Shown: piece after piece, positions 1-12,620 of the stretch
Numbering within the stretch: the first letter of the stretch is position 1
Layout of the letters: each line of letters begins with the position of its first letter
Source: Apostichopus japonicus
Lineage: Eukaryota; Echinodermata; Holothuroidea; Aspidochirotida; Stichopodidae
NCBI RefSeq assembly: GCF_037975245.1
Contig: NC_092563.1
Span: 28,361,960 to 28,425,959 of the forward strand
DNA length: 64,000 nt
Reading direction: 5' to 3'
Translations under genes and position numbers: made by a program
The notes under the pieces: generated by a model
Told to the model about the DNA's origin: nothing
The model's input: the letters and a program-made list of their open reading frames with translations, nothing else
The model's database searches: none

Positions 1-55
1 GAACCCGGGCCTTCCGCTCTGTACGCGGACACCCTAACCGCTAGGCCATGGACGC
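1..55 (-). repeat. tRNA-like sequence cut by the window edge (SINE head or partial tRNA gene)
   Basis: Read on the minus strand from 55 to 1, this has an A-box-like TGGCCTAGCGGTTAG, then a possible anticodon arm with stem TCCGC/GCGGA around a 7-nt loop, and ends in GGGTTC, the start of a T arm/B box, at the window edge. The implied anticodon would be ACA, which is rare in real tRNAs, so a tRNA-derived SINE head is more likely than a working tRNA. The 3' part lies outside the window. Confidence 0.4.
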
Positions 56-261
56 TGATTGTATGTCCAGAGGTTCGAAACCGGTAAGGAAGGTCGTAAT
101 TTCACTGTAGGCATTTGTCACCTGTATCGAACAATACTAGTTCTGTTTTTGGTGACATATTTTGCCTTACTCTAGAGATCAAACATGATGCTAACCAACT
201 ATATATATAAATATATATTCAGGCGCGTATCCAGGGGGGGGGCGTTGGGGGCGTAAGCCCC

Positions 262-408
262 CCGGGTAAGAAAAAGAGGAGAGAAAAAAAAGAGAAGAAA
301 AAAGGGAAAAAAGAGGGGGGAAAAGAGGAGGAGGAGAGGAAGGAAGGGAAAAGAAAAAGAAGAAAGAGAGAAAAAGGAGAAAAGGAGGGAGTAAAAGAAA
401 AAAACGTC
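262..408. repeat. purine-only tract inside the hAT-like repeat
   Basis: About 145 nt of almost pure A and G on the plus strand (G-runs, GAGGA and GAAAA blocks). The same tract recurs at 19806-19942 (same orientation) and 26300-26440 (inverted), each next to a CAGG(C/T)GCGTATCCAGG terminus. It is therefore part of the repeat family and not a random low-complexity run. The reverse strand gives meaningless Phe/Ser/Pro-rich frames. Confidence 0.7.
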
Positions 409-1218
409 AAGGGAAGAGAAAGGGAAACAGTGACATAATTACAGCGCTGATCCCTATTATATACACATGGCCGGGTAGCCAGTGACGGATCGAGGATTTC
501 GGAAGGGGCGTGCGCCTCACCCTACCCCTTACACCGACAACTCCATTTTTGACGTTTCCATTTTTCCTCTCTCACTAATGTATCTATATATGTATATATA
601 CTATATATGGTCTATCATAACGCGTGTGTGTCTATGGACGCCTTAAACAACATGTGCTATGAAACCAACTGTTGCTGGTCTCGAACTCGACCGAGTCGTC
701 GGGGAACATGACGCATTTCGGGAAGGGAGCGAACGCCCCCCCCCCCCCGATTATATATTTTTTTATGATATCGCTAGTAATTTCAAAATAGAAAATGCTT
801 AGATGCAACTCACAAGGCATGGGAAGTGTCATTTCCAGCGATCTGGGAGGCATTTTCGGCCAAAATTTTCTTGTACGCTTCGCGCCAACCCATGGTGGCG
901 CTACGCTTAAATAGTCTGCCTATAGGCTTCGCCCCTCCCTTGGCAAATTATTCGCTACGCGCCTGTTCAAATTTGTAAAGCAACAGCAGATATGACATCA
1001 TATCAGTGAGCATGAACATGGCGTCCCAGGATGAACAGCCTCAAAACTGTCGATGTGTGTAGTCATAGGAACCCAATTTGATTTGGGGGGCTGTAACGAC
1101 TTGCCCGAAAAATATAACCTAAATTTTTCGCGCGCTAAGCGCGCGTTCAACATGTTAAAGTCAATATCATATAAGCAAGCATCGGTTATTACATCGCATG
1201 CCATCGTGTACCGTGCGG

Positions 1219-1794
1219 TACGGAAGCGTAGAAGGGACATTGCATTGACAAGTTACCAACTTGACAAAACGACAATTTTCTGCAAATTGACGAGTTGACG
1301 AGATGGTAACGTGACAAAAATCAGAAAATTGACGTTTTGACGAGATAACGGATCTCGTCAATGCATCAATTTTCTGAATTTTGTCATCTTGTCGAGATGG
1401 TAGTAAGTGTGCAACTCGTCAATTTGCAGAAAATTCATGCATTGACGAGATCCGTTATCTCGTCAAAACGTCAATTTTCTGAATTTTGTCGTTTTGTCGA
1501 GATGGTAGTAAGTGTGCAACTCGTCAATTTGCAGAAAATTGTTGCATTGACGAGATCCGTTATCTCGTCAAAACGTCAATTTTCTGAATTTTGTCGTTTT
1601 GTCGAGATGGTATTAAGTGTGCAACTCGTCAATTTGCAGAAAATTGCTGCATTGACGAGATCCGTTATCTCGTCAAAACGTCAATTTTCTGAATTTTGTC
1701 ACGTTACCATTTCGACAACTCGTCAATTTGCAGAAAATTGTCGTTTTGTCAAGTTGGTAACTTGTTAATGCAATGTCCCTTCTACGCTTCCGTA
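1219..1794. mobile_element. TIR element with 105 bp internal array, 6 bp TSD (copy 1)
   Basis: The element begins TACGGAAGCGTAGAAGGGAC and ends with its inverted complement. The TIRs run for about 100 bp. It is flanked by a perfect 6 bp direct repeat GTGCGG (1213-1218 and 1795-1800). The interior is a tandem array of 105 bp units (starts near 1441, 1546 and 1651), each holding the palindrome GACGAGAT...ATCTCGTC. It sits inside repeat A, and an uninterrupted version of the same host sequence is present inverted near 21528-21560. A second copy is at 53494-54376. No transposase is encoded, so it is a miniature non-autonomous element. The long frame across it (1361-1768) only follows from the unit length being divisible by three. 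Confidence 0.85.
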
Positions 1795-2683
1795 GTGCGG
1801 TCCGTGGAAATTGCGCAGTATACCGCGGGATGCTAATATAAACAACAAAATGTCTTATGTAGATGTAGTAAAAGTATGGAGGTCAAATTATGTCAAATTC
1901 TCTTTTACATTAGTAATGGCAATAAGTCGGCCTATAGCTTAGAACTTTATTTTAATTATCAAGGAGATTCATTTCCATTAGCTACATCATTGCAATTTAT
2001 TTTTCTTTCAGTAGGAGCCCCCCCCCCCCCACGCCTCCTACGCCTATGTGTGTAGTGTTCGGTTTCGGAAATATCTGGTATTTTTTTCATTTCCTTCAAC
2101 CAAGTTTTATAATAGCCGTTATAAGAGGGTTTAATATTTGTACACCAATAAATTATTTTCGAAAATTTCCTGACCAACATTCTTAATCATACTTCATACT
2201 TGACCGGTCTGTTAGAGGTTGAAGGAGGTTTTTCTATATTGGTTGTCCATAGATGACATTTTTTGTAACATTATGGGTATGTTTTCAAGTGAATTTATTC
2301 ACGAGAAATGTGAATTTTCAAATTCGGAACAAATAATGGGCTGAAAACCTTAAAAAGCGGGGCTGTCGGGTATTGTGGGCCGCGACGTAGAATCACCTAC
2401 AAAAGCAATGATCCACAGGACATGCGATCAGGTCGAACATGATGTGTGCCTGGTGAAAATCTTCAAAAAGGTTATGGATGGGGAAAAAAACTATTGGAAA
2501 ATACTTGGTTCTCAGGCAAGAGTGTACATCTGGTTGGTCATTTTCAAGCCCGAGAAGTGCCATTTCCGGTGATCTAGGGGGTGTCAAAACCAGAAATTTT
2601 CTTGTACGCTGCGCACCAACTGATGGTGGCGCTCCGCTTAGATAGTAATTCGCGCCCCGGGTTAGAAAATCCTGGATACGCCC

Positions 2684-2686
<3 letters not shown>

Positions 2687-2739
<53 letters not shown>
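2687..2739. repeat. (TA)n microsatellite
   Basis: An uninterrupted TA run starting at the right end of repeat A. The A-type element may have inserted into a TA array. Confidence 0.9.
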
Positions 2740-2743
<4 letters not shown>

Positions 2744-5700
2744 CGCAATCATAAATATGTCTCTACTGACCTGCTACTTCCCAAGGATAAAAATAAATGA
2801 TTTCCATCTAAACCACAGACATGCTGTTAATTTTCAGTTATCGAATATTAAACTTTGGATAAACTTGCCGGCTCCGAGGATAGGCCTAAATACTTTTCAA
2901 ACCAAAATTTAAATCCAGAGAGAAACAAACAAGTTATGCCCAGCTGGTGCAATATATAGGCTATGTTAATTATTAGCCTACTTACCGGTATCGATTTGAA
3001 ATGCTCGATTTCCAAGTAATATAGCGGAACTCGACATGATAAGCCCGGATATAGTCTATGGACTTGGTCAATATGTTTATATGGAAAACACAGTGACAAA
3101 GACTGACGGGGAATGATGATGGCAGATCCAGTGAAATCCCCATGGAGTATAGGTCATCACCCGACAGAAGATTTATTATTTTAAGTGTGCAACAATGGGA
3201 TATGATAAACATGTTCTGTTATATCAGAGAGGAAGAGCTCGCATGGGAAGAGATTGATTTAGTCTCATGGTTTGAGCTAAACAGTTAAAAGGTCTTGTAT
3301 ACTCGAGCATAACCAACCAGTCAGCGTAGAAACCATCAGAAGGCCTAACACCATTCTTACACCATTCCTATATTAGAAAACTATATCAGTTCAGCATCCA
3401 CCAAGCCTCTTGAGGAGTGTCCAAGACAATTAAAAAAAAATACGGTAAGTCAATATATATAGAATAGAAGACAGGTAGAAAATAGTATAGTATAGATAGG
3501 CCTATAGATCATTTTAATACATTGTATACGCCAACCCGGCGTGTGTCTGACTTATTACTGCAATTTTATACTAGTTGTCGTTAATCATGTCGTAAAACAA
3601 AGCCAAGCTTTCTTAACAGTACCGTATAAGTTCAAATTCTTGATATGATATGTCAGTTTTGAGTCACTGTAAACACCGAATATAGCAGATTTACCCCAAG
3701 ATTTTGCAGCCGTTAATCATCTGCATTTGTCATCAGAAGAGTACTAATTAGAGGTGTGCGCATAGAGTTATATAGTATACGTGATTTAGTATAATTATTC
3801 TCTCCGCACAGATGTCGACCTACCTCAGTTGCCAAGAGCGTTACCCAAACATGATACATGATACACATAAGGCTAGACCCCGGAGGTACCTCTGCACGTG
3901 CATGATGGAAATTTTGTCGGCCGCCACTATGCAAAGACTATAGAAATTAGAGTTACATGAGTATACAGTTTAATTAAGAGCACTGGTAACTTCTCTGTAA
4001 TAAAAGTCGTGCCTGGGTAATTGTGTTTTGTACATTAAAATTGACGATTGATCAACAGGGACACACGGTGCGTGTCAGTGCAGCTGGCGTTCCATATACT
4101 CCGGGAAATATGCGTAATAATATTATGCGTTGAAGTAGCAAGTACGAGACCAACTGACACTGTGTATGTACTTCTACATGGTACCAGTAAAAATCATACA
4201 ACCAGTTTTGCACTATACCTCCACATTTACTGAAAATTACTGCACTGTGAGTAACAAGCTGGCGATATCACATCTTATTCGTCCAAGGCCGGTGGCAGGC
4301 CTACATGTCACTTTTAAAGATGGCTCAGTTAGGCACAACAGCAATTGTGAACAGAGTTGTAGGAAGTTTGTTGAACCATGCAGGGCCTTAAATGTTTAGG
4401 GGGTCCAAAGAGTTGCTGCCAACGGTTTCTTAAGTGTCAAAGTATAGATGGCAACTGGCAAATGGCTTCCTGCACCTAATAAAACGTGTAAATATCGAAT
4501 CCGTTCCGTCCAAGATACAACTTACTAACTGTTCACTTATGTCACCTTGTAGTGTATTTGTGAGCTGTCTGATTCGACTTTTGGAGTGATAAAATTAGTC
4601 ATTACACGAAAACTGAACAGGATTTCACGCGTAATCGTCCATATTTTCGGAGGCTAAAGGCTTTGTGTCAAATGTAGCCGGCATTGATGAAATATGAATG
4701 AAGGGCCCCAGCAACCCGGTCCACACTTGAACCGGGACGGTCCTGAAAATCTAGCTACGCCGCCACTGATTTGGAAGTACGTTGTAGAAAAAAAAAATGT
4801 TATTAGTCCAGGTTGTATAGGCCTATTCTATATACTACATTTATGTTTTTGAGAAAGAACACTTTGAATATCGGAGGCTCATCAAACAAAGTGGCTGGAC
4901 TCCCACTAAAGCTAACGCACATACCATTATAGTTCCTCGTTTGCAATACAAAATTCAAAACCTCAGTTTGATTGTGGCCTCGAAAAACACCTTTTTGCAA
5001 TGCGCTATAAACTTGTCAAGGACAAATTTTGTGAAGGTCACCAAGGGTTGCTGTGTTGTTTATACTGGTGAAAAAAGGTCGCGTTAGAGTTCAATTATTA
5101 GAATTTCAAATTTTATTTCGTCGTATACAGCAGCATCCGTTATTTAAGCCATCTTTAACGTATGTTAAAACTAATGAGTAGCGCCTGAGGTTAACCAGAC
5201 CAAACCGGTTTGATATCATGCAAGAACAATGCAGGCAAATTTGCTGTGGCGGAACCTATACTGCAAAGATACTGCATACATTTGAAGCCGAATTACGAAA
5301 CCGTACAATAACACATGAGTTACCTGCATGTGATTTCCGTGCATGACAATACATTCTATAAATACATTCAAATTTTCTTTAATAATTTATTGGTGATGGG
5401 GGGGGGGGGGGGACTGGAGGGAGCTGAGGTGAGTGACTGGGAAAAGGTTACTGTTCATGACTGCTGTGCAGTCGTGGAGGGAAAATTCCCAACAATCACC
5501 CGGCCACCTCATGCGACTAATTCCTTGCCGGTAACTAACCAATGCATGCTTACCGGTATCCCATTTGAGCTTATTACACTGGCCCTATACAGTTATATCA
5601 TTACATGGGCATGATAGTGCCATGCAGGGCCAACCGCGGAAATATATATATATATATATGATGTTTGGTTGTGTGTCTTTCCATATGTTTAACCATTGCA

Positions 5701-6466
5701 CATATAACAGTATATATGTTTATTGTATGACTCGGTATATTGAACTTTCCATTCATTAACTGATAGCAACTGAAGTCTAATGAACATTTTCCGAAACGAG
5801 TGAGGACTCTAGTACTCTATCCATCAGCTGCAGATAAAATGACCAACAGCGCATACGTGTAAGCACGACTTACATGTTTAATGACTGAGAAGACAGTCTT
5901 CGAGATCCTAATTCTTAACTAAATATTTGTTCGAACAGAAATATCGTGCAGCGTTTTGACAGTTGAATCGTGCCACTCATCTGATTTGACATTATTTATG
6001 CCGCTTTATAGTCTCCGTATATTATATATTGACATTAACGCTAAGGTGACCAGACGTCCTTGATTTCCGGGGATAGTGCCCGGATGTGCCGTCCCCGGGA
6101 TTTGTAATATATAATATGGAATCGGTTCAATTTAACCTGTTTGACCACCGTTTCGCAGAGACAGCTTGGACCATATAGGCTAAGATGTGATTGTTTATAT
6201 AACTAGGCGACAAACGTAAATTCAATACATGGCTCGCAGATGAAGACAACCAAGATCAAAGATTAAAAGCATCGTGTTGCAAGGTTCTGACTTTGGATAT
6301 AGGCCTATATCTTGGTTAAAATACCTGTTTCTGGATGCGGTGGTTCTAACCCTTGGCATTTGTCTTCCGTAAAGAGATCATATATGCTAACCCTTGATGT
6401 CACGGACAAGGGGGGGGGGGGAGGGGCGGGGAAGGGGGTTGAGGTGAAGATCAATATATGTATATG
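2740..6466. other. no gene seen; ordinary AT-rich sequence
   Basis: Frames are short and show no recognisable protein family. At 4752-4768 there is a sequence ending GCCGCCACTG that looks like the right terminus of another hAT-type element; its left end was not found. There is a G-homopolymer at about 5397-5412 and a short TA run at 5641-5659. Confidence 0.5.

Positions 6467-6469
<3 letters not shown>

Positions 6470-6557
<88 letters not shown>
6470..6557. repeat. (TA)n microsatellite
   Basis: An almost pure TA run of about 85 bp with a single AA interruption. Two G-runs lie nearby at about 6410-6440 and 6790-6806. The Ile/Tyr frames across it are artefacts. Confidence 0.9.
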
Positions 6558-7972
6558 GCCTATCAGTATGTTAAATGATACAAATATGATATAAACATGG
6601 GAAGTGAGTGTGTCATACTTAAGTATTGGCATGCATGACGAATACCATAAGATATCTATATTGGCATTCCGAAGACAAATGGGAAAAACCCAGCATGAAT
6701 TTCGATAGTTTTGAACATTTACACGAGCTTGGACGCAATTTGTTTCAATAATGTCGATAGACGTTAATGTCGATGGCGGTGGTGGAAAGGGTGGGGGGGG
6801 GGGGGTAAGTGGAAGGAAAGTATAAAATGGGGTGGGGTGGGGCAAACATTTTTGAAATGCAACACTACCCTCGTGAAGTCCGCATCAGGGGCCTTCAGTT
6901 TTGTTTCAACGAAATGGACTGGGGAGCATCATGATTGAGGGAATATTCCCCCGTGCCCCCTTGGTGCATGTACCACTCCCCCCCCCCCCCCCCATCGAGT
7001 TCATTAAAACACTCCTTCCGAATATGAATCAAGTCACGAGTAAGCATCGCACACAATGATGATATCCAGTCATTGTGCAAAAAGTAGGCTACCTTTGAAC
7101 ACCCATTGTTAGTGTTATGCATAGAAATTGAACTTCTAGGTCAATTTCTATGGTGTTATGTGACCTGTAGACGTATCTAACGCAAACCTGATATGGGTAT
7201 AAAAGTCAATTTCATTTTGTGGAGACAATGACGGGAAATAAGTAGGTTGTTTAGACTTGAAACATCAAAATAAGCTGGTGGATAGAAGTCTTTCGGTTTG
7301 GTGTAAAGAAGATTTTCGATATTCCACTTTTCGTTGCACAACACCGGATATTGCGACTTGCACTATCGAGGACTCGTTGTGTGTGTACTCCTTATACTCG
7401 CCGCTACCCAATTAAAGTATGTTCAGTACAATATAATTAGCGGCTACCGTAGATATATATGTGAAAATAGTTGCTCTCTATTTCCAAATGGGATTATAGA
7501 ATGATCCTTCGGTCCTTCATAGGGATCGAACAGGGCTAACTTTTATCGTGATCGTATCACATGTATTTGGATACCGTACCTTCCTGCTAATTGAGGTGTA
7601 GGGGCTATAAGACCTAAGTAGTCTACTTTGGTCATCTCGTAAACTAAACGGAATATCATTACTTTCACTCCTCTTCTCATAGCGCTCTTCTACCCTTTTT
7701 TTTTTCTTCACACCTTTCTGTCTTTGTCCTTCTCCAGTTAATGCCCTTCCCCTTTCCCTTAATCCTCTCTTTGTCCCTCCATTTTTTATTTATTTATTAT
7801 TTATTTTTTGTTTTGTTTATCTCCTACCTCTCCTCTTCCCCTGTTTGTTTCTTTCTTCTTCTCTCCATCCCTTGTCTACTAATCCCCTTTCATCTATCTC
7901 TCTGTGTTCACCATGCTCATTAACCTGTATTTTTCTGTGCGTGTTTTCGTCCCTCCTGTTACTTGTCATTTA
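6558..7972. other. no gene seen; ends in a pyrimidine-rich stretch
   Basis: There is no recognisable coding sequence. From about 7690 to 7960 the plus strand is strongly C/T-rich (runs of TTTT, CTCTCC and CCTTTCCC). It leads straight into the hairpin at 7973-8012, which suggests the 3' remains of a retroelement. Confidence 0.4.
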
Positions 7973-8012
7973 GCCTCTGAAGAAGATCCTGCTAGGATCG
8001 AAACGTCAGGCC
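7973..8012 (+). repeat. hairpin CTGAAGAAG...GAAACGTC, likely the end of a degenerate retroelement
   Basis: GCCT (7973-7976), CTGAAGA (7977-7983), one A, a perfect 6 bp stem GATCCT/AGGATC with loop GCT (7985-7999), GAAA (8000-8003), CGTC, then AGGC (8008-8011), which pairs with the first GCCT. The layout resembles a hammerhead ribozyme core (CUGANGA, stem II, GAAA), but there is one extra A and almost no stem III. Activity is not supported. As code it would read EEDPARIETS, so it may equally be the end of an old retroelement frame. Confidence 0.35.
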
Positions 8013-11000
8013 CACTTACTTTTACACATTAACATAACTTGTGACAGCTTTGATGTAGCTGTCGGTCGTTTCTGCGTAACCACTGAGTGAGAAGTTAGCG
8101 GACGAAATGGACCGCCACCGGATGATCAGAAATTCGCATGTGCGCGAAGAAAAACAACCATATGGAACATGACTTGATCTATAAATGTACCTGATTCACT
8201 GAATTTGGTCTTTGGCGTGTTGACCTTATAGCCTGAATCATACAAAAAGTGCGGTGAAAGTCGCCGGGCCCTCATCCCTCTACTGCCCTCTCCTCTACCT
8301 ATCACACAATAATAACAAACGAGCGAACGTTTGAGATCATAAGTCGAATTTCGATACAAACGTTTTAAGCAAATATAAAATCGCAACCGCGAGACAACTA
8401 TTTCGTCAAATTTGGAGATAAAGTAGGTCTAACTTTGACTATCAATTATATCGAACAATCCACACAGGCATTATAATAATAGGCCCGGTAAAAAATAGTC
8501 GACATTTTGAAAAGGAAAATGAGAATTTTCGAGATAAATAGTATACAAATTCCGAGAAAGAAAGGGTTGAAATTTCCAATGTCTATTCGAGCAACCGCAG
8601 AGGGTTGCGATGGGGGATCCTGTCAAACCCCGCCGGTTTTTGTTTTGCACTCTCCAATGTTTAGCTTCCTTCTTTATAATGCCCCACCCCACCACCCGCA
8701 CACTCATTTTTGGAAGCAAAATTAAATCCAAGCGTATCCACCTTTTACTGAATATACCACAATTCTTCGTAGACACTATACCGTTTCTTTTGCGACTTTT
8801 CGGAATTTCTCTTTAATCACAACAGGTTCAGTGTGTAGTGTTTGTAGCACAAGTAACCGAGGCAGTAAAAACACAATGTACATCAGTTAAGTGGAGTACT
8901 GTGGTGTTTATTCCCCTCTCTGACTGCAACACCTGTTTCACTCTTTGTTCTTATTGCTGAGCATATCAGTACAGTACATTTACATGAATCATGATAAGTC
9001 CAACTATATTAGGAAAGTATCAACAGAGAAGACGATAACATGTGTGTCATAGTAAAGTAATGACTGATTGTACATTTATTTCAGTACACAACTGGCTGCT
9101 CACTGATCTCTATATTTGCATAATATAAATAAAAGAAACCAAAACAAATACAGAGTAAAAGTACTGTCAATCGGCGAGTTGAGTTCCCTCAAATAAAGTT
9201 CATGTCAGAAGTAGAACGCGCCGGGTTCAAACAGTCCAAAGCAAAAACAGAAAACTATATGTACGTGCTGTTTTGGTGGAGTCGATAAAATGTTTTTTTT
9301 TCCCTGCCAGCGCTTCTCCCTCCCCCCCCCCCCCCAACTCCCTTGCAAGTACAATATCGAACAATTAGTTTGGTATACACTTCTACAGATGAGTAAGTAA
9401 CCTTTCCCCGCTGCATTTGATATTGTTGTCATTCCTATACAGCTCTATATTGCGACCCACATATCCATCGTCCACCCTAACAATACGAATCTTTATATAT
9501 AAAGGTGTACGGCGCAGCAAACCCAACACTAAATCCTTCAAATACCGCCGTATGTAGTGTTTAGTCCGCACAATCGATTCGGTACTATAGATTTGAGTAC
9601 ACGTTAGAGCTGTAGCACACACAATTACCAGCTGGACAGGACTGTTGTTCGTTTTCGGGAAGTAGCATACATTCGCATCAGTGAATTGCTGAGACTGAGC
9701 GGACGAGATTGATTAAATATGGAGGATATTCGCGGCAAACCTGCAGGTCAAAAATGAGAGTGCAAACGGACATCTTGCCTTCGCTGTTATGATGTTATGT
9801 GTGTTTGCATTAGTTCCATATCCACAGATCGGTTTTTTATCCAGGTGATAATTCGTTGCGACGTCGGTTCGATTCTATACTCAGTAGGTAGGTGTAAAAC
9901 TTTTTGTCTCGAATTTCCCCACCGGGCAAACATAAAACGTTCAAATGTTATGTCGACAAATATATTGCTGCCAAGTTGGTCAGCAGCAACGGTATATAGG
10001 CCTATATACGCTTAGTTACACTGAGTCGTCACCTACTTGTGTGTTTTCCCGGGTGGATATAATTACAATTTTAAGCAGAAATGATTCATTGTCAAGGGTA
10101 AAAATTCTGTTTGGAAGTCGTAGTTGTTTAGTGCATCGTTCTTCGATGTTGCTCTGCAATTATCGTCGTAAATTGAAACAACTAATTGTGTCCTTGTGCA
10201 ATGTTGTAATTTGTGTGTGTGTGTGTGTGTGTACGAGTTTTTTATTCCAAGGCCTTCGAGACAAGTTGTTCTCATGGTGTGGCTTTAAGAACTGGTAGTT
10301 CGAATGTACAAGTTCTTTCAGACCAACTGGGTCATTTGATTTTTTTTCCCATTATTCATAGCTATTCACGTACAAAGGAAGTCGTCAATATGACGGTTAC
10401 CGTTTTATGAGGTGCTATAGGAGAATGCGTGTTCTGGTTTTCATTGAGACCTTTGATAAGGCTGACGGCGATTCATGATTAAATTGGCTGAACGGCAGAG
10501 CCTGCACAGGCTGGTCATTGCGGGGCCGAACCTCGCTATCACCCCATTCTCGGGCTCTTTCCGTCCTTTCAAAATTGTTAGGCTATTTTTGTTTTATATA
10601 AAATTTTGGTTTTCACCAGGTGGTTCACCTGTACGATTCCAACTCTTGAACCGTTCCATTAGCACGGGGGGGGGGGGGGGGGTATATTGAGTAACCTCAG
10701 CTTTTAGAGGTCATTGCCGCCGTATAGCGTTACTTGTGGCTGCAGCTGCTATACTGAATTTAAGTCGAATTCCTGCGTTAACATGATTATCATTGAAACT
10801 TTTAATGTTTTCTTTTGGTACATTCCTGTTGACAAACGGCGTGTTTAACATTATCAATGATGTTGAACAATGGACGTTATGCACCATAGGAGGAGGTCAT
10901 TGCCTGAACCTCAGCCATTTCTATAACCAGAATATTATCTCCATGTTAAAATCATTTCATGCATATTTTTCTTCCCTTTGTCATGACTCTGAATGAATAA

Positions 11001-11162
11001 TGTTTTGAGCTGGGATGTTTGATTTTAAAAGATGGCCTCAAGAAACTGAATTTTGTTGGATTTACAGGTTGATAAAATACTGATTCTGCTGGTAAACGAT
11101 TATACCGTAGTAATTTAAATTGCAGGTTATATGGTGTACTATAGGGTGCGATAAGAAATATG
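8013..11162. other. no gene seen
   Basis: I find no conserved protein signature and no structural RNA. It contains C and G homopolymers (about 9320-9336 and 10666-10682), a (GT)n run at 10213-10232 and scattered TAGGCCTA palindromes (one at 9997-10004). Non-coding 5' exons of the transporter gene at 13.6 kb could lie here but cannot be recognised from sequence alone. Confidence 0.4.
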
Positions 11163-11170
11163 AAAATTAG

Positions 11171-11977
11171 CAGCGGCGTAAGGCCTATGGGCTCGGACGG
11201 GGCAAACCCAGGGGCCCCCGACCAAAGGGGCCCCCGCTGCACTGATGTACAGAACTTAGAAGAGGGGTGCTTTTTTTTTTTTTTTTTTGAAACAGCACGT
11301 TTTCGTTGGAAAAGAAACTATAAACGAGACAATGGACATATTTTTCTGTGTGTGAATACGTTCGTCATAAATCATATGACCCTGCAACTGCAAATCTCGT
11401 ATCCTTCTTTCCGCACGATTGACTCAAGAGCCTGAGGTACACACTGGAACTTGATAGGCTACGCTGGTACATATTATAGCGAAATCTAATCGATATGTTT
11501 GCTGACAAGAAGGCCACGCTCAGTGAATTCAAGCTCTAGCCCTTCCAAGTTCTCGGAAACTTGGATACCATTTGTCCACAGGAGTTACGCCACGGGTGGA
11601 AATATTGGACATTGGTCATTTGGTCTTGTTGTCCTTTCAATCTCTTAATGTATTCTAGCTTTGCAACACATTTTTTCATGTTCCCAGTATGACAAACAAG
11701 GCGGACCAAAAATGTGTCTATAAACGCAGATTTTCCCCAAAATCTCAGTCGATAAAATCTCCACGAAATGTTCCATATACGGCTTAGATTGCACCAGAGA
11801 GCTTGAAGAACCCCAGAGCTTCCAGGGCCCTAAGGCGGGCCCTGGACCCACGTCTTTGGGGCTTCGCGCTCCGCGCTCATGATGTGCGCTGCGCGCACAT
11901 AGGTTGATTTTCCGCAGCAGCCAGGGGCCCTACCTTCCCTGGACCCAGGGGCCCCCAGACTTATCGTTACGCTGCTG
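11171..11977. mobile_element. hAT-type non-autonomous element, 807 bp, perfect 8 bp TSD
   Basis: The left end is CAGCGGCGTAAGG and the right end TTACGCTGCTG. The perfect 8 bp direct repeat AAAATTAG flanks both sides (11163-11170 and 11978-11985). Both ends are rich in G or C runs (GGGGCCCCC blocks). An 8 bp TSD with CAG/CTG ends is the hAT superfamily signature. No transposase frame is visible. Confidence 0.85.
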
Positions 11978-12018
11978 AAAATTAGCAATATAATATGATG
12001 ATTAATTAAGTGTCATCT

Positions 12019-12112
12019 AATATATATATATATATATATAGTTATATATGTATAATTATATATATATAATTATATATATATAATTATATATATATAATTA
12101 TATATATATAAT
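12019..12112. repeat. TA-rich array with AATTA interruptions
   Basis: TA dinucleotides with a regularly spaced ATAATTATA motif (period about 16 bp) repeated four to five times, so it is partly a higher-order repeat. Confidence 0.85.
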
Positions 12113-12620
12113 GGCATGTATATATAGCCTATACCCCCAAAAGCACCATATAAAATGCATGTCTCTTTAGTGGAAATTTGTGTTTCTTTTTCGAGCAAGG
12201 CTTTATTTTGGTTGCTTCAAGATGGTACGTGTGGTATATTGATTGAGATATCCATAGAATCAGCGATTCGATACGAATTTAGTTTACATCTCAGTTGTCT
12301 GTTTCTTCTATATGCATTTTCATTTTGTTTTCAAGTTCAGTCCTGCTTTACACAATTTAGGTCTTTATGTTTGCACGCGTAGACAAGTGTTAAGGTAAAA
12401 TCCTTAGCGCAGAAGCAGAGGGTCATAACTATAGAAAGCCCCATATATAGGACAGGTGCACGAGAGCAAGATAGGTAGGTATAACATGATACCATTTTTA
12501 TGGCGGGCAAATTCTGAAGAAAGCCAGAAAAGGAACGGCGATTTCTCCAAAGGTTAGAGAGGTTTATTTGCACAAAAGATATTCACAAATAACCCCCCGG
12601 AGGCGTCGACGGTGTTAGAT

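Larger units (their letters stand above)
220..2686. mobile_element. hAT-like composite repeat A, about 2.5 kb
   Basis: The left end reads CAGGCGCGTATCCAGG and the right end (2671-2686) CCTGGATACGCCCCTG, so the termini are near-perfect inverted repeats starting with CAG, as in hAT elements. Flanking 8-mers are TATATATT and TATATATA, but they lie in TA-rich sequence and prove little. An internal terminus CGCTACGCGCCTG ends at 965. Inside are a purine tract (262-408), the module shared with 20.3, 21.9, 29.3 and 33.7 kb (around 790-925 and 2530-2650) and a nested TIR element (1219-1794). No transposase reading frame is visible, so it looks non-autonomous or built from several elements. Confidence 0.55.

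Noticed and set aside
1361-1768. 135-codon repeated peptide as a real gene
   Set aside because: Lies wholly within a TIR element array with a 105 bp period; the matching frame at 53493-54065 is likewise repeat-derived. Kept only as a low-interest observation.
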